Part shown: piece by piece, positions 25,145-33,480 of the stretch
Position numbering within the stretch: the stretch's first letter is position 1
Layout of the letters: every line of letters begins with the position of its first letter
NCBI RefSeq assembly: GCF_036075115.1
Contig: NZ_CP107958.1
Span: 3,534,001 to 3,598,000, forward strand
Reading direction: 5' to 3'
Source: Streptomyces sp. NBC_00377
Lineage (GTDB): Bacteria; Actinomycetota; Actinomycetes; Streptomycetales; Streptomycetaceae
DNA length: 64,000 nt
Position numbers and translations under genes: made by a program
Notes under the pieces: generated by a model
Seen by the model: only the letters and a program-made list of their open reading frames with translations
The model's database searches: none
Told to the model about the DNA's origin: nothing

Positions 25145-25426
25145 ATGAGCGGCAGGACTGCGTACACCGTCTTCTACACGGAGCAGGCGGCAGCGGCGCG
25201 CGACCGGCTGGACGAACAGCAGCGGGCGGCGTTCGAGAAGGGCATCATGATGCTCGCTGCGGATCCGTTTCCCGACCTGTCCCGGCCCATAAGCTCCACC
25301 GGGGACGACCGGACGATCCGGCTGACCCAGAACATCCTCATCGAGTACACAGTCAGCGTCGGCAGGCTGCTGATCTTCATCGTCGAGGTCTTCAACGACA
25401 AGGACATCTTCGTCACGGGCGAGTGA
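25145..25426 (+). CDS. RelE/ParE-like small protein without visible antitoxin
   Basis: A 93-residue protein with the alternating helix-strand layout of the RelE/ParE superfamily: YTVFYTEQAAAARDRLDEQQ at the N-terminus, a DRTIRLTQNILIEYTV strand pair and LLIFIVEVFNDKDIFV. Catalytic basic residues near the C-terminus of true RelE toxins are not evident. No antitoxin-sized gene lies within the operon. It may be an orphan or domesticated relative. GGGAGAG precedes the ATG, and TAAACT about 40 bases upstream is a plausible -10. Confidence 0.6.
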   Translation: MSGRTAYTVFYTEQAAAARDRLDEQQRAAFEKGIMMLAADPFPDLSRPISSTGDDRTIRLTQNILIEYTVSVGRLLIFIVEVFNDKDIFVTGE

Positions 25427-25488
25427 TCACTCCCACGCTCTCGTTGGAAACGACAAGACAACGATCGCCATCCCGTCGGCTCAGTCAT

Positions 25489-25518
25489 CTACGCGCGTAG
25501 GCCCGGACCGGCTACCCT
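25489..25518 (+). promoter_or_regulatory. deoD promoter with CTACGCGCGTAG operator
   Basis: The perfect 12-bp palindrome CTACGCGCGTAG occupies 25489-25500, where the -35 region should be. TACCCT (25513-25518) ends six bases before the GTG start, predicting a leaderless transcript. The same palindrome recurs at four other nucleoside-gene promoters in the window. Confidence 0.7.
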
Positions 25519-25524
25519 CATCGC

Positions 25525-26349
25525 GTGAACGCATCTCTTCTCCCGGACGACATCCAGGGCGACCCCCACGCCGCCGCCGACGCCGCCGCCGCACGACTGC
25601 GCGAACTGACCGGCGCCGAGACCCATGACGTCGCCCTCGTGATGGGCTCCGGCTGGGCGCCGGCCGTCGACGCGCTGGGCGCCCCCGAAGCCGAGTTCCA
25701 GGTCACCGACCTGCCCGGTTTCCCGCCGCCCGCGGTGGAGGGCCACGGCGGCAAGATCCGCTCGTACCAGATCGGAGCGAAGCGGGCACTGGTCTTCCTG
25801 GGCCGCACGCACTACTACGAGGGCCGCGGCGTCGCCGCCGTCGCCCACGGCGTCCGTACGGCGGTCGCGGCCGGCTGCAAGACGATCGTGCTGACGAACG
25901 GCTGCGGCGGTCTGCGCGAGGGCATGCGCCCAGGGCAGCCGGTGCTGATCAGCGACCACATCAACCTCACGGCGACGTCCCCCATCATCGGCGCCAACTT
26001 CGTGGACCTGACGGACCTGTACTCCCCGCGGCTGCGCGCCCTCTGCAAGGAGATCGACGCCACCCTGGAGGAGGGCGTCTACGCCCAGTTCCCCGGCCCG
26101 CACTACGAGACGCCGGCCGAGATCCGCATGGCCCGCACCATCGGCGCGGACCTGGTCGGCATGTCCACCGTGCTGGAGGCCATCGCGGCGCGTGAGGCGG
26201 GCGCCGAGGTGCTCGGCATCTCCCTGGTGACCAACCTCGCCGCCGGCATGACCGGGGAACCGCTGAACCACGAGGAGGTCCTCCAGGCGGGCCGCGACTC
26301 GGCGACGCGCATGGGCTCCCTGCTGGCGCAGGTGCTGGGCAGGCTGTAG
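25525..26349 (+). CDS. deoD: Purine nucleoside phosphorylase
   Basis: A 274-residue trimeric-type phosphorylase (PNP family 2) splitting (deoxy)guanosine and inosine to base and (deoxy)ribose 1-phosphate. Motifs are VMGSGWAPAVDAL at the phosphate site, GRTHYYEG, LTNGCGGLREGM and GPHYETPAEIRM. The downstream gene encodes a phosphosugar mutase that can convert the sugar 1-phosphate, so the two probably act in sequence. By family the gene could equally be called punA. Confidence 0.93.
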   Translation: MNASLLPDDIQGDPHAAADAAAARLRELTGAETHDVALVMGSGWAPAVDALGAPEAEFQVTDLPGFPPPAVEGHGGKIRSYQIGAKRALVFLGRTHYYEGRGVAAVAHGVRTAVAAGCKTIVLTNGCGGLREGMRPGQPVLISDHINLTATSPIIGANFVDLTDLYSPRLRALCKEIDATLEEGVYAQFPGPHYETPAEIRMARTIGADLVGMSTVLEAIAAREAGAEVLGISLVTNLAAGMTGEPLNHEEVLQAGRDSATRMGSLLAQVLGRL

Positions 26350-26361
26350 AAGCGGTTCCGC

Positions 26362-26440
26362 AGGTGACTGGGGGCCGGCGCCCCCAGACCCCGCTTCGGC
26401 CCTGAAGGGGCCTCGTCCTCAACACGCCGGACGGGCTGAG
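26362..26440. repeat. Dispersed intergenic repeat (copy 2, inverted) with hairpin
   Basis: This is the reverse complement of the family at 21826-21924. It contains CTGGGGGC-CGGC-GCCCCCAG (26368-26387), a perfect 8-bp stem that can terminate the deoD transcript, though the mutase gene 97 bp further on may still be read through. Confidence 0.7.
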
Positions 26441-26483
26441 TGACCTCTGCCGGCGCCCACAAGCAACCGGAGGGTGACCCCCC

Positions 26484-28115
26484 GTGCACGACGATCTCCT
26501 CGCCCGCGCCCAGACCTGGCTCGCCCAGGACCCGGACCCCGAGACCCGCGCCGAGCTCGCCGAGCTCATCGACGCCAAGGACGTCACCGAGCTCGCCGAC
26601 CGGTTCGGCGGGACCCTCCAGTTCGGCACCGCCGGCCTTCGCGGGGAGCTCGGCGCCGGCCCCATGCGGATGAACCGCTCGGTCGTGATCCGGGCCGCCG
26701 CCGGTCTCGCCGCGTACCTCGCGAAGAACGACCGGACCGGCGGGGTCGTCGTCATCGGCTACGACGCCCGCCACAAGTCGGAGGACTTCGCCCGCGACAC
26801 GGCGGCCGTGATGACGGGCGCCGGGTTCCGGGCGGCCGTGCTCCCCCGCCCCCTGCCCACCCCCGTCCTCGCCTTCGCGACAAGGCACCTGGGGGCGGTC
26901 GCCGGGGTCGAGGTCACCGCCAGCCACAATCCGCCGCGCGACAACGGCTACAAGGTGTATCTGGGGGACGGCTCGCAGATCGTGCCGCCCGCCGACGCCG
27001 GGATCGCGGCGGAGATCGACGCGATCGCCGCGCTGACGGACGTTGCGCGTCCGGAGGCCGGCTGGCAGACCCTCGACGACTCCGTCCTCGACGCCTATCT
27101 GGCCCGCACCGACGCCGTCCTCGCCCCGGGCTCCGCCCGCACGGCCCGCACCGTGTACACGGCGATGCACGGCGTGGGCAAGGACGTCCTGCTCGCCGCC
27201 TTCGCCCGCGCGGGCTTCCCCGAGCCCGTCCTCGTGGCCGAACAGGCCGAGCCCGACCCTGACTTCCCGACGGTCGCCTTCCCCAACCCGGAAGAACCCG
27301 GCGCGATGGACCTCGCCTTCGCCAGGGCCCGCGAGACGGCCCCCGACCTGGTCATCGCCAACGACCCGGACGCCGACCGCTGTGCCGTGGCCGTCCCCCA
27401 CGAGGGCGACTGGCGCATGCTGCGGGGCGACGAGGTCGGTTCCCTGCTGGCCGCGCACCTCGTCCGGCGCGGCGCGCGGGGCGTCTTCGCCGAGTCGATC
27501 GTCTCCTCCTCGCTCCTCGGCCGCATCGCCGCGAAGGCCGGCCTGCCCCACGAGGAGACCCTCACCGGCTTCAAGTGGATCGCCCGCGTCGACGGCCTGC
27601 GCTACGGCTACGAGGAGGCCCTCGGCTACTGCGTGGACCCCGAGGGCGTACGCGACAAGGACGGCATCACCGCCGCCCTGCTCATCACGGAACTCGCCTC
27701 CACCCTCAAGTCCGAGGGCCGCACCCTCCTCGACCTGCTGGACGACCTCGCCCTGGAGCACGGTCTGCACGCCACCGACCAGCTCTCGGTCCGGGTGCAG
27801 GACCTCTCGGTCATCGCCCGCGCGATGGAACGGCTCCGCGAGCAGCCTCCGACCGCCCTCGCGGGCCTGGCCGTCACCAGGGCCGAGGACCTCACGCGGG
27901 GCACGGACCGACTGCCCCCCACCGACGGCCTGCGCTACACGCTGGACGGCGCCCGGGTCATCGTCCGCCCCAGCGGCACCGAGCCCAAGCTGAAGTGCTA
28001 CCTGGAGGTCGTCATCCCGGTCGCCGCCCGCGCCGGCCTCCCCGCGGCCCGCGCCGAGGCCGACGCCCTCCTCGCCGCGATCAAACGAGACCTGTCGGCG
28101 GCGGCGGGCATCTGA
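26484..28115 (+). CDS. Phosphoglucomutase/phosphomannomutase-family phosphosugar mutase
   Basis: A 543-residue four-domain alpha-D-phosphohexomutase. The phosphoserine loop is TASHNPP (about residue 150), the Mg2+ loop is NDPDADRCAVAV, the sugar-binding loop is GYEEALGY, and the phosphate-binding loop is RPSGTEPKLK. Position directly after purine nucleoside phosphorylase suggests phosphopentomutase activity (ribose or deoxyribose 1- to 5-phosphate), which feeds DeoC; hexose activity cannot be excluded. The start is GTG with GGAGGG upstream. Confidence 0.9.
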   Translation: MHDDLLARAQTWLAQDPDPETRAELAELIDAKDVTELADRFGGTLQFGTAGLRGELGAGPMRMNRSVVIRAAAGLAAYLAKNDRTGGVVVIGYDARHKSEDFARDTAAVMTGAGFRAAVLPRPLPTPVLAFATRHLGAVAGVEVTASHNPPRDNGYKVYLGDGSQIVPPADAGIAAEIDAIAALTDVARPEAGWQTLDDSVLDAYLARTDAVLAPGSARTARTVYTAMHGVGKDVLLAAFARAGFPEPVLVAEQAEPDPDFPTVAFPNPEEPGAMDLAFARARETAPDLVIANDPDADRCAVAVPHEGDWRMLRGDEVGSLLAAHLVRRGARGVFAESIVSSSLLGRIAAKAGLPHEETLTGFKWIARVDGLRYGYEEALGYCVDPEGVRDKDGITAALLITELASTLKSEGRTLLDLLDDLALEHGLHATDQLSVRVQDLSVIARAMERLREQPPTALAGLAVTRAEDLTRGTDRLPPTDGLRYTLDGARVIVRPSGTEPKLKCYLEVVIPVAARAGLPAARAEADALLAAIKRDLSAAAGI

Positions 28116-28138
28116 GGGACCCCGGCAGCCGCACAGGC

Positions 28139-28183
28139 CGCCCGGGGACCGGCCCGCCACGCGCGACGGCCGGCCCCCGGGCG
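28139..28183. terminator. Terminator after the mutase gene
   Basis: CGCCCGGGGACCGGCC (28139-28154) pairs with GGCCGGCCCCCGGGCG (28168-28183) with one mismatch. It sits between convergent genes. Confidence 0.7.
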
Positions 28184-28237
28184 ACCTGCCGACCGCGGCC
28201 GCGGTTCGCCCCGCACGGGCCGGCCGCCCGGGGTGCG

Positions 28238-29935
28238 TCAGGGCAGGAACAGCACCAGTGCCGCGGAGGCGATCCCGATCGCGGCCCCGAGGGGCCACAG
28301 CGCGCGTCCGCGTCGGCGCTCGTCGGTGAGACCGGCCGGGCGCGCCGCCGGGTCCTGCCACATCGCGGTGATCTCGGCGGCCGTCCGCTCGTACGGGTGC
28401 AGCAGGCCGAACCTGGTCTCCAGCCAGGACCAGCGGGGCGAGGCCACCCGCCACTCCCCGAACGAGGCCTGCCGGCTGTGGATCCGGAGCCGGGCGCCCT
28501 CGCACTCCACGGCCCGTACGTGCTCCCAGGCGAGGTGGCGGGCGGCGCCCAGGCCGTTGAACCACAGGCCTTCGCGGTCGGCGGTGATCCGCCAGGCGAT
28601 CCGGCGCGGCACCATCAGGGCGGCGAGCAGGGGAGCGCCCACGCCGAAGACGTACGTCCACCACCCGGACGAGCCGTGCCAGTAGGACGCGAGGAACAGC
28701 AGCACCAGCCCCACGCCGGACCAGTCGGCCCAGCCGGCACGCCATCGCCGCACCGTCACGGGGTCGGCCTTCCCCTCGGTCCGTTCGGCGACGACGACCG
28801 CGGCGGCGGCCCCGCGCAGCTCCTCCTGCCGGGCCTCCCGGAGGGCCCTCCCCCGCTCGGCCCTGGCCATCCGCCGGAACGCGGCGCCCGTCACCGGCCG
28901 AACCGGCCCCACGGAGGCCTCCAGCACCGGCGGCTCGTCGGCCTTGGCCGCGGCGGCGAGGAACACGACCTCGGCGCCGTCATAGGGGGTTCCGTACAGA
29001 ACGGCCTCCCGCAGCGGCCCGGCGCGCTCGTCGTCGATCCGCGCGATCAGCTCCCGGGCGTCCCTTTCGACAGCGTCGCCGTCCCGGCCACCGCCGTCGT
29101 TGTCCCCCCGCGCAGCGCCGTCGAGTTCGGTGGTGGAGACGCAGACCGTGAACAGGGGCCGCAGCGCGGCGACGTCGTCGGCGGCGAAGACCTCGGTCTC
29201 GACCTCGCGGTTCTCCCGCACGAGCACGCGCAGCACCGCGACGGGCGCCCGGCGCAGACCGGCGGCCCGGCGGCGGGCCAGCACCGCGGAGTGCAGCACG
29301 GTGAGACCGAGCCCGGCGACGCACCAGCCCCCCGCGGGGACCACCTGCCGGTCCTCGGCCAGGTCCCAGAGGTCCGCGGTGGCGTACAGGATCCCGCCGG
29401 CGACGACCGGGACGAGCCCGGACCACAGCAGGAACGTGCCCCGCTCCGACCGCCCGCCCGTGGCCCCGGGCGCCGGGGGCACCTCGGCGCTCACTCCGTC
29501 GGCGGCCTCCAGCGCCGCCGCCCGCTGCCGATTTCGCGCGGCCAGCCGCAGGCCCACGGTCGCCCAGACGCCCACGAGCGCGGCCGCGAGGCCCAGCCGC
29601 ACGGGCCGGGCCAGGTCCCCCGACGTCAGAACGGCGACGGCCGCGAAGGGCACGAGGACCAGGGCCGCCTCGGGCCGCAGCACCGGCCACACCAAGGACA
29701 GGGCGACGAGCGCGGCAGCCCAGGCGGGCAGTCCGCCCGATCGGTGCAGCAGTCCGGCACCGGCCACGGCCGCCACCGGCAGCGCCACGAACACGGACGT
29801 CCGCGCTCGCACGGGCACCCAGCGGGGCGGCAGCCCACGTGTCCAGCGCCTCGTCTGCTCGCTGTCCCAGGACCGGCACCCCTCGGGTATCGCCGTCCCG
29901 GGCAGCCGCAGCACCTCAGCAGAATGCGTCCTCAT
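28238..29935 (-). CDS. Multi-pass membrane protein with C-terminal PH-like domain
   Basis: A 565-residue protein. Several hydrophobic segments occur in the N-terminal third (TSVFVALPVAAVAGAGLL; LVALSLVWPVL; ALVLVPFAAVAVL; LGLAAALVGVWA), two near residues 165-200, and another set near 420-460. A soluble central region holds REAVLYGTPYDGAEVVFLAA. The region near 470-535 (ITADREGLWFNGLGAARHLA) looks like a bacterial PH (DUF2581-type) domain. Start MRTHSAEV is chosen because GGGGAAG is just upstream. It ends near another PH-domain gene. Function is unknown. Confidence 0.75.
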   Translation of the reverse strand: MRTHSAEVLRLPGTAIPEGCRSWDSEQTRRWTRGLPPRWVPVRARTSVFVALPVAAVAGAGLLHRSGGLPAWAAALVALSLVWPVLRPEAALVLVPFAAVAVLTSGDLARPVRLGLAAALVGVWATVGLRLAARNRQRAAALEAADGVSAEVPPAPGATGGRSERGTFLLWSGLVPVVAGGILYATADLWDLAEDRQVVPAGGWCVAGLGLTVLHSAVLARRRAAGLRRAPVAVLRVLVRENREVETEVFAADDVAALRPLFTVCVSTTELDGAARGDNDGGGRDGDAVERDARELIARIDDERAGPLREAVLYGTPYDGAEVVFLAAAAKADEPPVLEASVGPVRPVTGAAFRRMARAERGRALREARQEELRGAAAAVVVAERTEGKADPVTVRRWRAGWADWSGVGLVLLFLASYWHGSSGWWTYVFGVGAPLLAALMVPRRIAWRITADREGLWFNGLGAARHLAWEHVRAVECEGARLRIHSRQASFGEWRVASPRWSWLETRFGLLHPYERTAAEITAMWQDPAARPAGLTDERRRGRALWPLGAAIGIASAALVLFLP

Positions 29936-30196
29936 CGCTTCCCCGACCTCACAGACCACACGTTCAGCGCCTCGCACGAGCACGGGATCGACCGCCCGGA
30001 GGGCCCGGGGCACCGTCGTCCCGGCCTGTGCTCGTGCCGATGACGACGAAAGACCCTGTATCCGACCGGGACGCCCGATCACGCTCAGCCCCGCGGCGCT
30101 TGGCCCCACCGCTCATCAGGACGCCCCCCGGCCCGCTCCCGGCACGTCATCGCACAGCCGCGACCCGCCACCCGCGCCCCGCCGCCCGCGGCCCAC

Positions 30197-30919
30197 TCAT
30201 CCCACGATCAGCAGGATCCCCAGCACGACGGCTCCGGCCACCGCGGGGCCCACGATCTCCCAGGCCCACCGCACGGTCACCTCGCCCTGCGCGCTCTCCT
30301 CCTTCTGGCGCGCCTCCCACAGCTCCCGCAGTTCGTCCATGACCCGGTCGGTGTCGGCCCGCACGGGGCCGTCCGGCACGGGGCCGACGTTGCGCGGCCC
30401 CCCGCCCCGGAGGCCGGTGAGGCCGCCGAATCCGGTCATGCCCGTGTCCCGGCCTCCGGTCCGGCCGCCCCGCCCCCCGGCCCGCTCCGCCGCCGCCCTC
30501 GACTGCCGCTGGTTCGCGCGCTTGCGCGCCCGCAGCGAGACGGGGACGGACCACAGCTGGAACTTCGTGCCCGACGCGGCGACGACCTCGTTGGAGTAGC
30601 CGGACCGCAGTGAGGCCACCTGTCCCCACGGGAGCACGATCACCCGGAACGGGTTGCGGACCCGCAGCCGGTCCTGGCCGGAGAACACGGCGGGCCGCAG
30701 CGTGAAGGCGACGACCAGCGGCACCACCAGGATCAGCGACGCGAGGGCCAGCCACGGTGTGCGCCCTTCGCCCACGATGATCGCGTCGAGGCCGAGCCAG
30801 CCCACCAGGCCCAGCAGCAGCACGCCACCGGCCATGCCCGCGGGCGACCGGTAGATGCGGTCCTTGGTCTCGGGTGCCGAGGGCTGCGGCGCGGGTGACT
30901 GGTCTTCCGGGGTCGTCAT
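30197..30919 (-). CDS. PH-domain membrane protein
   Basis: A 240-residue protein with two early membrane segments (GGVLLLGLVGWLGLDAII; WLALASLILVVPLVVAF). A bacterial PH-like domain follows (RLRVRNPFRVIVLPWGQVAS, then the SGYSNEVVAASGTKFQLWSV strands), then an Arg/Gly-rich linker and a C-terminal membrane segment. It is transcribed away from deoC and towards the larger PH-domain protein. Its role is unknown; family members are often cell-envelope proteins. Confidence 0.8.
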   Translation of the reverse strand: MTTPEDQSPAPQPSAPETKDRIYRSPAGMAGGVLLLGLVGWLGLDAIIVGEGRTPWLALASLILVVPLVVAFTLRPAVFSGQDRLRVRNPFRVIVLPWGQVASLRSGYSNEVVAASGTKFQLWSVPVSLRARKRANQRQSRAAAERAGGRGGRTGGRDTGMTGFGGLTGLRGGGPRNVGPVPDGPVRADTDRVMDELRELWEARQKEESAQGEVTVRWAWEIVGPAVAGAVVLGILLIVG

Positions 30920-31001
30920 GGCCCCGATTCTGCCCGACGCCCGGCGGGCCGCTCGTCCGCAGCCCCGCCGTACGCGACGAGGACGGATACATCCGCCGGG
31001 G

Positions 31002-31030
31002 TGTACACCTGCTACGCGCGTAGATATGCT
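31002..31030 (+). promoter_or_regulatory. deoC promoter with embedded CTACGCGCGTAG operator
   Basis: TGTACA (31002-31007) and TATGCT (31025-31030) are spaced by exactly 17 bp, and the palindrome CTACGCGCGTAG (31012-31023) fills the spacer, an ideal repressor site. The -10 ends six bases before the GTG at 31037, so the message is probably leaderless. Confidence 0.75.
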
Positions 31031-31036
31031 CGTCTG

Positions 31037-32035
31037 GTGACCATGCCCACCAATGCACCTGCCCCCACCGCAGAACGCTCGGGAGGTACTCCCGGCGTTC
31101 ACGCACTCATGGACGTGACCGCGTCCGACGCCTCGCTGCGCCGCTTCCTGCACGGGCTGCCCGGCGTCGACACGGTCGGCCTGGAAGCGCGCGCCGCCGC
31201 GCTCGGCACCCGTTCCATCAAGACGACCGCGAAGGCGTACGCCATCGACCTGGCCATCTCGATGGTCGATCTGACGACGCTGGAAGGCGCGGACACCCCA
31301 GGCAAGGTCCGGGCGCTCGGCGTGAAGGCGGTCCACCCCGACCCGACCGACCGCACGACCCCGTCGACCGCCGCGGTCTGCGTGTATCCGGACATGGTCG
31401 CCACCGCCAGGGCGGCAGTCGCCGGCTCCGGCGTCAAGGTCGCCTCGGTCGCCACCGCCTTCCCGGCCGGCCGCGCCGCCCTCGAGGTGAAGCTCGCGGA
31501 CGTCCGTGACGCCGTCGCCGCGGGCGCCGACGAGATCGACATGGTCATCGACCGCGGGGCGTTCCTCGCGGGCAGGTACCTGAAGGTGTACGACGAGATC
31601 ACCGCCGTGCGCGAGGCGTGCGGGACGTCCGCTCGGCTGAAGGTCATCTTCGAGACGGGCGAGCTGTCGACGTACGACAACATCCGCCGGGCGAGCTGGC
31701 TCGGCATGCTCGCGGGCGCCGACTTCATCAAGACCTCGACCGGCAAGGTCGCCGTCAACGCCACTCCCGCGAACACCCTGCTGATGCTGGAGGCCGTGCG
31801 CGACTTCCGCGAGCGGACCGGCGTCCAGATCGGTGTGAAGCCGGCCGGCGGCATCCGCACCACCAAGGACGCGATCAAGTTCCTCGTCCTGGTCAACGAG
31901 ACCGCGGGCGAGGACTGGCTGGACAACCACTGGTTCCGCTTCGGCGCCTCCTCGCTCCTGAACGACCTGCTGATGCAGCGTCAGAAGCTGGCCACCGGCC
32001 GCTACTCCGGCCCCGACTACGTGACGGTGGACTGA
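31037..32035 (+). CDS. deoC: Deoxyribose-phosphate aldolase
   Basis: A 332-residue aldolase splitting 2-deoxyribose 5-phosphate into glyceraldehyde 3-phosphate and acetaldehyde. The Schiff-base lysine is in FIKTSTGK, with KPAGGIRTTKDA following and DEIDMVIDRG upstream. It is longer than typical bacterial DeoC (about 220-260) because of N- and C-terminal additions seen in the DeoC2 group. It opens an operon with two aldehyde dehydrogenase genes (5 bp gap, then an 11-bp overlap), which can consume the acetaldehyde. GTG is preferred over an ATG two codons later on promoter spacing. Confidence 0.94.
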   Translation: MTMPTNAPAPTAERSGGTPGVHALMDVTASDASLRRFLHGLPGVDTVGLEARAAALGTRSIKTTAKAYAIDLAISMVDLTTLEGADTPGKVRALGVKAVHPDPTDRTTPSTAAVCVYPDMVATARAAVAGSGVKVASVATAFPAGRAALEVKLADVRDAVAAGADEIDMVIDRGAFLAGRYLKVYDEITAVREACGTSARLKVIFETGELSTYDNIRRASWLGMLAGADFIKTSTGKVAVNATPANTLLMLEAVRDFRERTGVQIGVKPAGGIRTTKDAIKFLVLVNETAGEDWLDNHWFRFGASSLLNDLLMQRQKLATGRYSGPDYVTVD

Positions 32036-32040
32036 TCACC

Positions 32041-33480
32041 ATGGCTTCCGTATTTGAGTACGCACCGGCTCCCGAGTCCCGCTCGGTCGTCGACATCGCC
32101 CCTTCCTACGGCCTGTTCATTGACGGCGAGTTCGTGGAGGCCGCCGACGGCAAGGTCTTCAAGACCGTCTCGCCGTCCACCGAGGAGGTCCTCTCCGAGA
32201 TCGCCCAGGCGGGCGAGGCGGACGTCGACCGCGCCGTGCGGGCCGCCCGCACGGCCTTCGGCAAGTGGTCCGCGCTGCCGGGCTCCGAGCGCGCCAAGTA
32301 CCTGTTCCGCATCGCGCGGATCATCCAGGAGCGCAGCCGGGAGCTGGCCGTCCTGGAGACGCTGGACAACGGCAAGCCCATCAAGGAGACGCGCGACGCC
32401 GACCTTCCCCTGGTCGCCGCCCACTTCTTCTACTACGCGGGCTGGGCCGACAAGCTCGACCACGCCGGCTTCGGCCCCTCGCCGAGGCCGCTGGGCGTGG
32501 CCGGCCAGGTCATCCCCTGGAACTTCCCGCTGCTGATGCTGGCGTGGAAGATCGCCCCGGCGCTCGCGACCGGCAACACGGTCGTCCTGAAGCCTGCCGA
32601 GACGACTCCGCTGTCGGCCCTGTTCTTCGCGGACATCTGCCGTCAGGCGGGCCTGCCCAAGGGCGTCGTGAACATCCTCCCCGGCTACGGCGACACGGGT
32701 GCCGCGCTGGTCGCGCACCCGGACGTGAACAAGGTCGCCTTCACCGGCTCCACGGCCGTCGGCAAGCAGATCGCACGCACGGTCGCGGGCAGCCGCAAGA
32801 AGCTCACGCTGGAACTGGGCGGCAAGGGCGCCAATATCGTCTTCGACGACGCGCCGATCGACCAGGCCGTCGAGGGCATCGTCAGCGGCATCTTCTTCAA
32901 CCAGGGCCAGGTCTGCTGCGCGGGCAGCCGGCTCCTCGTCCAGGAGTCGGTCCAGGACGAGCTGCTGGAGTCGCTCAAGCGCAGGCTGTCCACGCTCCGC
33001 CTGGGCGACCCGCTGGACAAGAACACGGACATCGGCGCGATCAACTCCGCCGAGCAGCTCTCCCGGATCACCACGCTCGTGGAGCGGGGCGAGGCGGAGG
33101 GCGCCGAGCGCTGGTCCCCCGACTGTGAACTGCCCACGTCGGGCTACTGGTTCGCACCGACGCTCTTCACCAACGTCACCCAGGCGCACACCGTCGCCCG
33201 CGACGAGATCTTCGGCCCCGTCCTGTCGGTCCTCAGCTTCCGCACGCCGGAGGAGGCCGTCGCCAAGGCCAACAACACGCCGTACGGCCTGTCGGCGGGC
33301 ATCTGGACGGAGAAGGGCTCCCGCATCCTCGCGGTGGCGGGCAAGCTCCGCGCGGGCGTGATCTGGTCCAACACGTTCAACAAGTTCGACCCGACCTCGC
33401 CGTTCGGCGGGTACAAGGAGTCGGGCTTCGGCCGCGAGGGCGGCCGCCACGGCCTGGAGGCGTACCTCGATGTCCGATAA
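32041..33480 (+). CDS. Aldehyde dehydrogenase (catalytic half of a split ALDH16-like pair)
   Basis: A 479-residue NAD(P)-dependent dehydrogenase with a full catalytic set: the PWNFPLLMLAWK substrate/NAD loop, the general base glutamate in TLELGGKGANIVFDD and the nucleophilic cysteine in NQGQVCCAGSR. The C-terminus holds SPFGGYKESGFGREGG. Its place behind deoC suggests oxidation of acetaldehyde from deoxyribose breakdown. The next gene overlaps it and encodes an aldehyde dehydrogenase-like protein without catalytic residues. Confidence 0.93.
   Translation: MASVFEYAPAPESRSVVDIAPSYGLFIDGEFVEAADGKVFKTVSPSTEEVLSEIAQAGEADVDRAVRAARTAFGKWSALPGSERAKYLFRIARIIQERSRELAVLETLDNGKPIKETRDADLPLVAAHFFYYAGWADKLDHAGFGPSPRPLGVAGQVIPWNFPLLMLAWKIAPALATGNTVVLKPAETTPLSALFFADICRQAGLPKGVVNILPGYGDTGAALVAHPDVNKVAFTGSTAVGKQIARTVAGSRKKLTLELGGKGANIVFDDAPIDQAVEGIVSGIFFNQGQVCCAGSRLLVQESVQDELLESLKRRLSTLRLGDPLDKNTDIGAINSAEQLSRITTLVERGEAEGAERWSPDCELPTSGYWFAPTLFTNVTQAHTVARDEIFGPVLSVLSFRTPEEAVAKANNTPYGLSAGIWTEKGSRILAVAGKLRAGVIWSNTFNKFDPTSPFGGYKESGFGREGGRHGLEAYLDVR

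Noticed and set aside
25112..25426. A toxin-antitoxin operon around the RelE-like gene
   Set aside because: The preceding gene is a gamma-glutamylcyclotransferase-like enzyme and the next is deoD; nothing resembles an antitoxin.
26103..28745. Very long open frame of 880 codons on the minus strand opposite the deoD/mutase genes
   Set aside because: It is antisense to two well-conserved enzyme genes, is Arg/Gly/Asp-rich without domain motifs, and arises from high third-position GC in the real frames.
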